Source: Nitrospira defluvii (lineage in GTDB: Bacteria > Nitrospirota > Nitrospiria > Nitrospirales > Nitrospiraceae). From it: DNA of 64,000 nt. The translations under genes and the position numbers were made by a program. The stretch spans positions 310,001 to 374,000 of the forward strand of contig WYAX01000012.1 in NCBI GenBank assembly GCA_011525625.1, given 5' to 3'. Shown here piece by piece: positions 7,074 through 15,774 of the stretch (its first letter is position 1; each line of letters begins with the position of its first letter). The notes under the pieces are model-generated. The model did no database searches and had not been told where the DNA came from. It saw only the letters and a list, made by a program, of their open reading frames with translations.

Positions 7074-8528
7074 ATGAGTGAACGTACCCTACAACGTGGC
7101 GCGGAACTCCAGGGACTGAGCACAGCGATCCTCCTGCCCGGGGCGAGCGTGTTCGGCGATCGTCCTGGTCGCGGGCTGGCCGACGTCGGCCCCCTGACCC
7201 ATATCGGCGGATTGAGCCTGTTTCAGCGGACCGTGCTCACCTTGCAACGTGGGGGCATTCGCCAGTTGATTGTGCTGGCCGGCCCCGATGAAGAGTTGCT
7301 GAAGCAAGCGTTGGCGCGCGGGGCGCGTGTGACGATTCCGGTCCGTTGGATGCCGGTGCGTGAGTTCCCGCTGGATGATCCACGGACATGGGAGTCGTTG
7401 GCGACCGAGGTACGCGGGTTCTGTCTTATTGCCGGGGTGCAGGCCGTGTTTTCGAAGCACTTGGTCGAGCACCTGCGGCAAACGGTGCGAGACGGTGAGG
7501 CGCTGGTGGTGACGAGGGCCGGTGGGCCGGAGGAGTCCTCGTCCGGTCGTCGGAATCCGGTCGTCGCCTTACAAGAGGGGCGGCTGGTGTCGTTTCACAA
7601 TCAGCCGAGCCGGGAACATCATCAGGTGGCGGCGGATCTTGTCGTGGTACCGGCCAGTATTTTGAATCCACCGGCCGGAGCCGGGACGGGGGCGCCCGGG
7701 AGCAGCGTCGAGTCACCGGGCACCGTTCCCATGCGTCGTTGGTTGGAGCAGGCGGCGGTAGAAGGCCGCGTGCGTGTGGTGGCGGCCGCATCCCAGGCGG
7801 GCCTCTGGTATCGCGAAGTGTCGGATCAGGTCAGCGCCGGTCTGGCGGAGCGGACGTTGTTCCGTTCCTTGAAAGGCGACGCCGAGGGCTTTGTCGATCG
7901 CTACTTCAACCGTACCTTCTCGCGTCTGTTGACCAGACTGTTCCTGCACCTGAAATGTTCTCCAAACACCATCACCATGGTGGCGACGGCCGTCGGTCTA
8001 GTGTCCGCCGTCGGGTTTGGTCTGGGGACGTATACCGCCGGCATTGTTGCTGCGCTGTTGTTTCAACTTGCCGCTATTATCGATTGCTGCGACGGCGAAG
8101 TTGCGCGGCTCACGTTTACGGAATCCCCGTTCGGTGCCTGGTTGGATATCGCCATGGACAATGTGGTGCATATCGCCATCTTTGCCGGCATTGCCTGCGG
8201 GGCTTATGTGCGACAGGCCGGTACGGAAGACGCCTGGGTTCCGTTGGCTCTGGGTGGCGCGGCGATATTCGGTAATGCCATGGCCTTCTGGCTGGTGACG
8301 AAGGCGCAAAAAATCGGCGCCACGCGGGGCTGGAAGACGGCGAAGCAGGCAGCCTGGTCCGATTTTATTTTAAAGAATGTGGCCAGCCGGGACTTTTCCG
8401 TCGTGGTCTTCCTGTTTGCCCTGCTGGATACCCTCAACTGGTTCCTGTGGATGGCCGCACTCGGGTCAACCGTCTTCTGGTTGATGATGTTGTGGGTGAT
8501 CCGACCGTCGGCACAGGCCCGTGCTTAA
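7074..8528 (+). CDS. Fusion: degenerate nucleotidyltransferase domain + CDP-alcohol phosphatidyltransferase
   Basis: 484 residues. The C-terminal half (about 280-480) is a membrane CDP-alcohol phosphotransferase: from DCCDGEVAR it fits the family pattern D(x)2DG(x)2AR(x)8G(x)3D(x)3D exactly, with several hydrophobic segments around it. The N-terminal half (about 15-250) has the layout of a nucleotidyltransferase (AILLPGASVF, IGGLSLFQRTVLTLQRGGI) but lacks the GxGxR...PK catalytic loop, so it is probably inactive. The architecture recalls archaeal bifunctional IPCT/DIPP synthase. With a complete cytidylyltransferase one gene upstream, the enzyme would transfer a CMP-activated head group, possibly aminoethylphosphonate, to a lipid or alcohol acceptor. 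Confidence 0.82.
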   Translation: MSERTLQRGAELQGLSTAILLPGASVFGDRPGRGLADVGPLTHIGGLSLFQRTVLTLQRGGIRQLIVLAGPDEELLKQALARGARVTIPVRWMPVREFPLDDPRTWESLATEVRGFCLIAGVQAVFSKHLVEHLRQTVRDGEALVVTRAGGPEESSSGRRNPVVALQEGRLVSFHNQPSREHHQVAADLVVVPASILNPPAGAGTGAPGSSVESPGTVPMRRWLEQAAVEGRVRVVAAASQAGLWYREVSDQVSAGLAERTLFRSLKGDAEGFVDRYFNRTFSRLLTRLFLHLKCSPNTITMVATAVGLVSAVGFGLGTYTAGIVAALLFQLAAIIDCCDGEVARLTFTESPFGAWLDIAMDNVVHIAIFAGIACGAYVRQAGTEDAWVPLALGGAAIFGNAMAFWLVTKAQKIGATRGWKTAKQAAWSDFILKNVASRDFSVVVFLFALLDTLNWFLWMAALGSTVFWLMMLWVIRPSAQARA

Positions 8529-9516
8529 GGCCGCTCTTCTTGTCCTCGGGGCGCTGACACTCTCCGCACTGATCTGGCACATCGGTATCGGGCGTATTTA
8601 CGATGCGGTGACGCAACTGGGTCCCGCCGCCATGATACTCGTCCTGCTTCCCTCTCTCCTCATGTATGTGCTTGAGGCCTATGGCTGGCGGGTGACGCTG
8701 GGCACCTGGGCGAACGGCGTCCCGTTTTGGCGCATCTTGGCCATTCGCACCGCCGGGGAAGTCGTGAATATGACGACGCCCACCGCCTACGTGGGAGGCG
8801 AACCGCTGAAGGCCTACTTGTTGAAGCGAGACGGCGTGCCGATGGTGGAAGGCCTGGCCTCCGTGGTGACGGCCAAGACCACCATGACGATCGCACAGAT
8901 TGTCTTTATCCTGGCGGGGATCGGCCTGGGATTCTGGTTGTTGGGTGCCGAGGGATCCGCCGGTCAGACGATTACTGCGGGGCTGGTGAGCGTGGGGCTG
9001 TTGCTGTTCGGGGTCGGGGCCTTTGTGCTCGTGCAGCGGCAGGGCATGTTTGGATGGATCCTCGCGCTGTTGCGGCGCATCGGGCTCCGCATCCCGTTTC
9101 TGGAAGCGCGCGAACCGCAGTTGCTCGAATTGGATCGCACCATTGCCGGGTTCTATGCCCATCAGCGACAGGCCTTCCTCTTTTCCACGGGATTGTTTCT
9201 GTTGGGGTGGCTGGCCGAGGCGCTAGAGGTGTATGTGATGGTTCTCTGCATGGGGCAATCCATCGAGGTCTTGCCGGCCATTGCCATTGGGGCCCTCTCG
9301 GTCTTCATCAAGGGAGGGACGTTTTTCATTCCAGGCAGCCTGGGTGCGCAGGATGCCGGAAACCTATTCCTTCTCTCCGCCTTCGGCTACGGAGAGGTCA
9401 CGGGCATCACCTTTGCCCTATTACGGCGCTTTCGGGAATTCGTCTGGATTGCCATGGGGTTAGCCTGCCTGGCCCTACTGACCAAGGGCGAGAAGGCTGC
9501 TGTTCCAGTCCCCTGA
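8521..9516 (+). CDS. Lysylphosphatidylglycerol synthase TM-region / UPF0104 flippase-like membrane protein
   Basis: 331 residues, GTG start inside the end of the preceding gene (8-base overlap). Seven or eight hydrophobic segments, with the family-typical RTAGEVVNMTTPTAYVGGEP region, the conserved FFIPGSLGAQDAGNL motif and the R-rich FALLRRFREFVW segment near the C-terminus. This family includes the flippase half of MprF and hopanoid-associated HpnL. Tight coupling to the CDP-alcohol phosphotransferase suggests it moves or presents the lipid made by that enzyme. The exact substrate is unknown. Confidence 0.82.
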   Translation: MLKAALLVLGALTLSALIWHIGIGRIYDAVTQLGPAAMILVLLPSLLMYVLEAYGWRVTLGTWANGVPFWRILAIRTAGEVVNMTTPTAYVGGEPLKAYLLKRDGVPMVEGLASVVTAKTTMTIAQIVFILAGIGLGFWLLGAEGSAGQTITAGLVSVGLLLFGVGAFVLVQRQGMFGWILALLRRIGLRIPFLEAREPQLLELDRTIAGFYAHQRQAFLFSTGLFLLGWLAEALEVYVMVLCMGQSIEVLPAIAIGALSVFIKGGTFFIPGSLGAQDAGNLFLLSAFGYGEVTGITFALLRRFREFVWIAMGLACLALLTKGEKAAVPVP

Positions 9517-9744
9517 TCTGTCTTCCGGCCGTTCGTCCAGTTCACACCAATATATTTGCCATTTTTCCTACACAGGCCTCATGGCGGGAGAATGTCGGTC
9601 GCCTATCAATCCCTGTGTGGGGCGTTTTCGCGTCAACTGGAGGAAAACGATTCTCTTGCTACACTTATGTGGTCGGAGATGCCTTGTGTCGACCGACCGC
9701 ACGGCAGTCGGAAGATCGTAGGCCTGACATCGTACGGGAACATC

Positions 9745-10908
9745 ATGCAACCACCCTATAAGCGGGCTTCTCCAGCGCCACCGGTACTGCAGGAACGTAA
9801 GACTGTGGCCAGTGCGGATCGCGTCGGCGACCGACTGTTGCCGCCGTTGGAGGACCCGGCCGAGGCCCTGCGGTTTTGTCGCGCCTTGGCGTCGGCGCTT
9901 GACCGCAACCCTGACGGCGAGAGACCTGTCCTCACACCGGCAAACTTTGCAGCCATGATGGGACAGGCGGAGCCATCGAACGGGCGACCCCAGCTGTCCG
10001 TCATCATTCCGGTGTTCAATGAGGCGGAGAACCTTCCTGCCTTGCATAGCCGTCTCACCAGGGCGTTGGTCGGTCTGGGAATGGAGTATGAAATCGTTCT
10101 GGTAGACGACGGCAGTCAGGATGAGAGCCCGGAGATCATGCGCCGTCTGGAGGCGGAGGATCAACGCATCGTCATCGTGGAGTTTGCTAGAAATTTCGGG
10201 CACCAGGTCGCGATCAGTGCAGGACTGGAGCATTGTCGCGGACGGGTTGTCAGTATTATGGATGCCGATTTGCAGGATCCTCCCGAAGTCCTCCACACGT
10301 TTCTGGCGAAATGGCAGGAAGGGTGGGACGTAGTCTACGCGGTGCGAACCGAGCGCAAGGAATGGTGGGGCAAGCGGTTGGCGTATGCGGCGTTTTACCG
10401 GCTGTTGCAGCGGGTCGCCAATATTGAGATCCCGCTCGATGCCGGAGACTTTTGCGTGATGGACCGGAAAGTGGTGGACATGCTGGTGCGGATGCCGGAA
10501 CGGAATCGCTTCGTCCGGGGGATTCGCAGTTGGGTGGGATTCAAGCAGATCGGTGTGCCGTATGAACGTCACGCGCGGTATGCGGGGGCGCCCAAGTATA
10601 CCTTCAGCAAGCTGATCTACCTCGCGCTGGACGGCCTGGTGTCGTTCAGCCACATGCCGCTCCGTGTGATCACGGTGCTGGGGTTTACCGTGTCCCTCCT
10701 TTCGTTCTTGGTGGCACTGTTTTACCTCCTCAAGAAACTGACCATCGGTGTCGGGGTCGCAGGCTTTACCACGCTGGTCGTGTCGATCTTTTTCCTTGCC
10801 GGCATTCAGCTGATGACGATCGGCGTGATCGGCGAGTACATCGGACGGATTTCCGACGAGGTCAAGCACCGCCCGTTGTATGTGGCCCGCCGTGTGACCA
10901 GGAGATAA
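9745..10908 (+). CDS. Family 2 glycosyltransferase with C-terminal membrane anchor (DPM1/ArnC-like)
   Basis: 387 residues from ATG 9745. The catalytic domain starts near residue 88 (LSVIIPVFNEAENL), with VDDGSQDESPE and DADLQDPPE as nucleotide- and metal-binding motifs, and ends with KYTFSKLIYLALDG, typical of polyprenyl-phosphate glycosyltransferases. Two C-terminal membrane helices (about 305-325 and 340-362) precede GVIGEYIGRISDE, also typical. It probably charges a polyprenyl phosphate with a sugar for the GT-C enzyme at 17178. The N-terminal 85 residues are unrelated to the family, and the open frame extends upstream to 9556 without obvious coding character. Confidence 0.85.
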   Translation: MQPPYKRASPAPPVLQERKTVASADRVGDRLLPPLEDPAEALRFCRALASALDRNPDGERPVLTPANFAAMMGQAEPSNGRPQLSVIIPVFNEAENLPALHSRLTRALVGLGMEYEIVLVDDGSQDESPEIMRRLEAEDQRIVIVEFARNFGHQVAISAGLEHCRGRVVSIMDADLQDPPEVLHTFLAKWQEGWDVVYAVRTERKEWWGKRLAYAAFYRLLQRVANIEIPLDAGDFCVMDRKVVDMLVRMPERNRFVRGIRSWVGFKQIGVPYERHARYAGAPKYTFSKLIYLALDGLVSFSHMPLRVITVLGFTVSLLSFLVALFYLLKKLTIGVGVAGFTTLVVSIFFLAGIQLMTIGVIGEYIGRISDEVKHRPLYVARRVTRR

Positions 10909-10925
10909 TCGCCATTCGCATTCTG

Positions 10926-12131
10926 ATGTTCGATAACGAGTTCCCTCCACTCGGGGGCGGTACGGGAGTCGTCAATTTTCATCTCTTGGAGGAGATGTCC
11001 AGGCGACCGGACGTGATCGTCGATCTCGTGACGTCCTCGCGAAGTCGGACGCGTCATGAAACCGAGCGGTTCGCCGATCGCATCACGATCTACAAAGTGC
11101 CGGTCGACAATCAGAACATCCACCATGCCACCAATCGCGAGCTGTTGCGGTATAGTCGGCGCGGGTTATGGCAGGCCAGGCGATTGCTCTCGCAGCACCG
11201 GTATGACGTGAGCGTTGCCTTTGCGGGCGTGCCGGCCGGCGCCATCAGCCTCCTGTTGCGCCTGACGCACGGCTTGCCCTATGTCCTGTCGTTACAGGGA
11301 CCCGATGTTCCCTGGTTCGAAGCGCGATACCGCTCGCTCTACCCTGTGCTGACTCCGTTGATCAAATGGATCTGGCGGCGGGCCGGTGCCGTGACGGCGA
11401 TCAGTGCAGAACAGGTGGCACTGGCACATCGCACCATGCCCGAGCTGGCGCTGGTGACGATCCCCAATGGGGTCGATACCAGATCGTTCGTTCCCGCCGG
11501 GAAGGCTCCGGCACGGCCCTTCACGATCATCTGTGTCGCCAGGCTGATCGAGCGCAAAGGCCAACACCATCTCTTGCAGGCCTTTGCGCAATTACGCGCT
11601 TCCTGCACTGAGCCGGTGGCGCTGCTGTTCGTGGGGACCGGCGATGCCGAGCCGCAATTGCGCGAGTTGGCCGAGAGGTTGAAGGTGACGGACGCGGTGA
11701 CGTTCAAGGGATTTGTGCCGCGCGAAGAGATGCCGAAGATGTATCACGGCGCCGATCTGTTTGTGCTCCCGTCCCAGCACGAGGGCATGTCGATCGCGCT
11801 GCTCGAAGCGATGGCGTCCGGGCTGCCGGTCGTGGTGACGGATACGGGGGGCACCGCGGAATTGGTAACGCAGGGAGAGAACGGCGAGATTGTCCCATGG
11901 GCCGATGTTCCGGCACTGACCGCCTCGTTGCAGCGGTTGTCGAACGACAGCCGCCGGCGCACGCAGATGGGGCAGGAGGGACGAAACCGTGCCCAGCAGT
12001 TCGGCTGGGCGGCTCTGGCGACACGGTATCTCGACTTGTGCGAAGGGCTGATGGCGTCGTCAGTCGAGGGCCTCGGCCGTCATGCAGCCGTGAGGTCGGT
12101 GCGCCGACTCACGAAGGAACCACGGGTATGA
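10926..12131 (+). CDS. Family 4 glycosyltransferase (GT-B)
   Basis: 401 residues. N-terminal donor/acceptor lobe opens with FDNEFPPLGGGTGVVNFH; the C-terminal GT1-type lobe has VARLIERKGQHHLLQAF, then VLPSQHEGMSIALLEAMASG with the EX7E-type catalytic motif, and VVTDTGGTAELV. The ATG at 10926 has no nearby ribosome binding site. Four codons upstream, an ATT at 10914 sits 9 bases after GGAG (10901-10904) and would add IRIL, the usual beta-strand start of this family, so initiation at ATT is plausible. It follows the GT2 gene by only a few bases and overlaps the next GT gene by 4. Confidence 0.87.
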   Translation: MFDNEFPPLGGGTGVVNFHLLEEMSRRPDVIVDLVTSSRSRTRHETERFADRITIYKVPVDNQNIHHATNRELLRYSRRGLWQARRLLSQHRYDVSVAFAGVPAGAISLLLRLTHGLPYVLSLQGPDVPWFEARYRSLYPVLTPLIKWIWRRAGAVTAISAEQVALAHRTMPELALVTIPNGVDTRSFVPAGKAPARPFTIICVARLIERKGQHHLLQAFAQLRASCTEPVALLFVGTGDAEPQLRELAERLKVTDAVTFKGFVPREEMPKMYHGADLFVLPSQHEGMSIALLEAMASGLPVVVTDTGGTAELVTQGENGEIVPWADVPALTASLQRLSNDSRRRTQMGQEGRNRAQQFGWAALATRYLDLCEGLMASSVEGLGRHAAVRSVRRLTKEPRV

Positions 12132-13237
12132 ACCGACATCCGCGCGTGTGTATTCTCACCAGCCAGTATTTCGATTGGGGGATTTACGGCGGATTCGGCA
12201 GCATGTCCCGGAAGCTCGCAGAGAGTCTTGCCTCGTCCGGCCACCGGGTCAGTGTCATCGTGCCTGGACGCCGAGGGCAACGGCCGGTCGAAACCATCGG
12301 CGGGGTGGAAATCCGCAGCTTCTCTCCGCGAAACGTCGTCGACGCCTGCCGTCTGATTCGAGCATCCAACGCCGATATTTTCCACTCGCAGGATCCGACC
12401 GTCTTGACCTATCTGGCGCAACGGATTCACCCGCGCCGCGCACACGTGGTCACCAGCCGCGATCCACGGGAGTTGAGCGACTGGTGGGTGGAGTTTCTTT
12501 ACGCCACCCCGATGCGTCGATTACTGACGCCGTTGAATTACCTGACCGAATCCGGATTGCTGGTGAGGCAGGCGGTGCGTCGCGCGAATGCGGTCTATTG
12601 CCCCGCACATTTTCTGAAAGAGAAGGTCAAGCGTCTCTACGGGCTCACGGAGTTACCGGCCCTGTTGCCCAATCTCATCGATGTGCCCGCCGCAGTGCCG
12701 CGGAAAAGCGACCGGCCCACGATCACGTTTGTGGCCCGTTGGGACAAACGCAAACGCCCCTGGCTGTTTTTGGAATTGGCCGCACAGTTTCCTGCGTATC
12801 GGTTCGTGGCCGTCGGAAAGGGCAGCGCCTCTGCGGAGACCGGTTTTGACGCGGAGTTGCGACGTCGTTTCCGTGACGTGCCCAATCTCGAAATGCCGGG
12901 CCTGATCGATCGCTTTCGCGAGCCGGAACGGATGCATCACCTTCTCTCGGACACCTGGATCTTCGTGAGCACGGCGGTACGCGAAGGGCTTCCGCTGACC
13001 TTCCTGGAGGCGGCGGCCTATGGATGTCCGATCATCAGCCGTGTCGACCCGGACCAGTTCGCCACGCGGTTCGGGAAACAGGTGCACGATGACGACTATG
13101 CCGCGGCGATCCGGGGTCTTCTTGCAGAGGCTCCGCTGGAGAAGGGCCGTGCGGCCTATGACTATGTGCGGGCGACCTACGAAACCTCCAGAGCCCTGGC
13201 CGCCCATCAAGAGCAATATGCGCGGTTTGCTGCCTGA
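12128..13237 (+). CDS. Family 4 glycosyltransferase (GT-B), second copy
   Basis: 369 residues from the ATG overlapping the previous stop (ATGA). Starts with a Rossmann-like strand (RVCILTSQYFDWG) and a GGFGSMSRKLAESLASSGH acceptor loop. The C-terminal lobe has ITFVARWDKRKRPWLFLELA and VREGLPLTFLEAAAYGCPI with the two conserved glutamates. It is divergent from its neighbour, so it is not a recent duplicate. It probably adds one sugar to the polymer made by this locus. The donor sugar cannot be read from the sequence. Confidence 0.85.
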   Translation: MNRHPRVCILTSQYFDWGIYGGFGSMSRKLAESLASSGHRVSVIVPGRRGQRPVETIGGVEIRSFSPRNVVDACRLIRASNADIFHSQDPTVLTYLAQRIHPRRAHVVTSRDPRELSDWWVEFLYATPMRRLLTPLNYLTESGLLVRQAVRRANAVYCPAHFLKEKVKRLYGLTELPALLPNLIDVPAAVPRKSDRPTITFVARWDKRKRPWLFLELAAQFPAYRFVAVGKGSASAETGFDAELRRRFRDVPNLEMPGLIDRFREPERMHHLLSDTWIFVSTAVREGLPLTFLEAAAYGCPIISRVDPDQFATRFGKQVHDDDYAAAIRGLLAEAPLEKGRAAYDYVRATYETSRALAAHQEQYARFAA

Positions 13238-13298
13238 ATCGGGAGCGTCTGGTCGCGTGTGACTCGTGCGAACGTGAGCGGCGCACGGCGGAATCCCT

Positions 13299-14870
13299 AT
13301 GTCGGCAAAGGCGGTGTCCAAAGGAATTCTCTCCGTCGGTGGATGGGCGATGGCCAAGCTGGCGACATCGGCGCTCGTCCTGCCGGTGCTCGCGCGATAC
13401 CTCGGTATTGAAGCCTACGGACAGTATGCCTACTACCTTGCGGTTCTGCTCCTCGCCGCACAATGTGCCAACGTCGGGATGATGCAGACGATGACCAGGC
13501 GCATCGCCGAACGCCCGGATGATGCAGGGTGGTGCCGTGCGGTCGCACGATCCGGAGCGCTCATCAACGGCACGGGAGTGTTGCTCGTCGGGTTGACCGC
13601 AGGGTGGGTCATCTGGAGCACGGCCTCGCAAGGCATAGGCGGCGGATCGATCGCCCTGGTCGTGGTCGGCGTGCTGATGCTGGATCAAGCCTGGTTCTAT
13701 GCGCGCGGAGTGTTACACGGGTTTCGCTATGAGGAACGGGCGGCGGTTCCCGGCATCGTCGGCGTCCTCATCGCGGGACTGCTCGCCATCCTGGCAGCTA
13801 TGAACGGTCTGGGGGTCGTCGGTGTGTTCGCCGGGCTGTTGCTCGCGGATCTCTATGTCGCGATTGCCTGTCTGCGGGCAGTGCGGGATGCGCTCAAGGA
13901 AGGCTCGGTCGCGAGAACGGCCCAGCCTTCCCCTCCGACAACTCGGAGCCTCCTACGATTTGGCCTGTCGGCCATGGTCTTTTCCGTGCTCAACATGGCG
14001 CTGTGCTCGCTGGACATCATTCTCGTCCGTCATTTGGCGGGGGAAGCCCAGGCAGGCCTCTACGCTGCGGCGGTGCAGTGGTCGCAGTTTGTGTGGTTTA
14101 TTCCCATTGCGGTCGAAGGGGTGATGCTACAAGCGACGGCGCGGTTCTGGGCGGAGGGGAAGGTTGACGAGGTGACCAGGTTGGTAAGTCGGCTCACTCG
14201 GTATGTGATGCTGGGGACGGTCTTCCTGCTGCTGCTGGTCTTTGTGCTCGCGGACCACATTGTGGCGATCTACTTCGGGCCGCAGTTTCGTGACGCCACG
14301 CTTGGCTTACGTCTGCTGGTTCCCGGCGCGCTCTGTTATGCGCTGGCCCGCGTGTTCTGGCCGGTGATTCAAGCGGGCGGAGGAGGCTCGCAGTTGATCC
14401 GCGTGATGGGGATTGCCGTGCTGTTGGATGTCGCACTGTGCGTGATACTGATTCCCTGGAGCGGCGCGGCCGGGGCGGCCTGCGCAACTTCGCTGTCGTT
14501 TGCCTCGGTTGCGATCGGGTATGCCTGGACCTTACGGAGCCGGCGGGTGCATCCCTTCAACGGGTGTGCCGCGTCACGCCTGCTGGGGCTGGTGCTGGCG
14601 ACCGGCCTGGCCGTGGCGGGCCTGTCCGCGCTGGTGACACCGCCGATGTTGGCGGTGCCGGCCGGTGTGTTCGGTGGACTGTTGCTGTATTGGGGAGGAG
14701 TGTTCGCGCTCGGCCTGGTGCAGGTCGACGAACTGGGATTGCTGGTGCAGAACCTGCCGGGCGTGTTCCGTCACCGGGGCGAGACGATGTTTCGAGTGTT
14801 GGCGCCGTGGTTGTTGCGGTTGAGGGCCCCGGCATCGAATGAGGAGGCGAGAGTCGGCGATGCCCGGTGA
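13299..14870 (+). CDS. Wzx/MurJ-like polysaccharide flippase (MOP superfamily)
   Basis: 523 residues with about 12-14 predicted membrane helices. The N-terminal SVGGWAMAKLATSALVLPVLARYLG and the GLSAMVFSVLNMALCSLDIILV segment at mid-length are typical of polysaccharide biosynthesis (Wzx-type) exporters that flip undecaprenyl-linked oligosaccharides. It lies among glycosyltransferase genes, which supports an O-unit or exopolysaccharide flippase role. Its end overlaps the following GT2 start by 11 bases. No Wzy polymerase is recognisable nearby, so the product may be a short oligosaccharide. Confidence 0.82.
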   Translation: MSAKAVSKGILSVGGWAMAKLATSALVLPVLARYLGIEAYGQYAYYLAVLLLAAQCANVGMMQTMTRRIAERPDDAGWCRAVARSGALINGTGVLLVGLTAGWVIWSTASQGIGGGSIALVVVGVLMLDQAWFYARGVLHGFRYEERAAVPGIVGVLIAGLLAILAAMNGLGVVGVFAGLLLADLYVAIACLRAVRDALKEGSVARTAQPSPPTTRSLLRFGLSAMVFSVLNMALCSLDIILVRHLAGEAQAGLYAAAVQWSQFVWFIPIAVEGVMLQATARFWAEGKVDEVTRLVSRLTRYVMLGTVFLLLLVFVLADHIVAIYFGPQFRDATLGLRLLVPGALCYALARVFWPVIQAGGGGSQLIRVMGIAVLLDVALCVILIPWSGAAGAACATSLSFASVAIGYAWTLRSRRVHPFNGCAASRLLGLVLATGLAVAGLSALVTPPMLAVPAGVFGGLLLYWGGVFALGLVQVDELGLLVQNLPGVFRHRGETMFRVLAPWLLRLRAPASNEEARVGDAR

Positions 14871-15774
14871 TCGACATACCATCTCCGTCGTCATTGCCAC
14901 CCTAGGGCGAGAGACTCTGGCCTCCTGCCAGGCTGCGCTCGCGAAACAGACCAGGCCTCCCGATGAAGTCATCGTCGTCCTTGACCGTGAGCGCCGAGGG
15001 GTGGCCTGGGGAAGGAACGAGGGCATTGCCCGGTCCACGGGGGATGTGATCGCCTTTGCCGACGATGACGGGATTCCGCCCAGGGACTGGCTGGAACGAC
15101 TGGTGAGCGCGCTCGACCGCCACGATGCGGCCGTCGCCGGCGGCACCTTTCAGGAAACCGACCCGTTGCTGGACGCCATCCGTCGTCGCACCCCTCTTCC
15201 AACGATGGAACAACTCGATCCGGGAGGGTTGGTGGGAAACACCGGCAACATTCTCTTTCGACGAGAGTGCCTGATGGTCTGTGAGCGGACCGATGGATAT
15301 GTGTTTAATCCTGCCTTTACGGGGGCAGGTGAAGACTGGGAATTGATTTGGCGTCTCCGGAAACGAGGCGCCAGAATGGTCTATGTGCCCAATCCCGTCA
15401 CCCATCTGCGCCGAGCGACGGGCGTTCAGCACGTGCGGCATGCCTTCCAGCGCGGCATTGCGATCGCAACATTGTTTCGAGTGATGCGTGCGGATACCAG
15501 CGGGGTCGTGCCGCAGGATAGTTTGTTGTGGGGAGCGGACGGCAAAAAGACGAATCCGCGTTGGATGACAGCGATCTGGCTGAAACTGGTGGGGCCGTTT
15601 GCCCGGAAAGAGTTTCATGACGCGCGCCATTTCTGGTGGTTTTGGCTGGGGGAAAAGTTCCAGGCTGCCGGATTTCTCTGGGGCATGTGGCGAGGGGCGT
15701 GGGCATCTTCCGGACCTCATCGGAGTCAGGGGTCGCGATCAACCGCCGCTTCCGGGACGGGGTGCCGGCCATGA
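14860..15774 (+). CDS. Family 2 glycosyltransferase
   Basis: 304 residues. Start chosen at ATG 14860 because GAGGAGGCGAGA lies just upstream; an earlier ATG at 14839 would precede that site. The GT-A domain shows SVVIATLGRETLASCQAAL, then GRNEGIARSTGDVIAFADDDG (the DDD metal motif) and the acceptor-side ED in GAGEDWELIWRLRKRG. The last 25 residues are Ser/Arg-rich and read over the start region of the next gene (4-base overlap). Probably another sugar-adding step in the surface polymer. Confidence 0.85.
   Translation: MPGDRHTISVVIATLGRETLASCQAALAKQTRPPDEVIVVLDRERRGVAWGRNEGIARSTGDVIAFADDDGIPPRDWLERLVSALDRHDAAVAGGTFQETDPLLDAIRRRTPLPTMEQLDPGGLVGNTGNILFRRECLMVCERTDGYVFNPAFTGAGEDWELIWRLRKRGARMVYVPNPVTHLRRATGVQHVRHAFQRGIAIATLFRVMRADTSGVVPQDSLLWGADGKKTNPRWMTAIWLKLVGPFARKEFHDARHFWWFWLGEKFQAAGFLWGMWRGAWASSGPHRSQGSRSTAASGTGCRP

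Noticed and set aside
9556-9744. N-terminal extension of the GT2 gene from an ATG at 9556
   Set aside because: The added 63 residues have no family match, and the segment has mixed composition typical of an intergenic leader. ATG 9745 is preferred.
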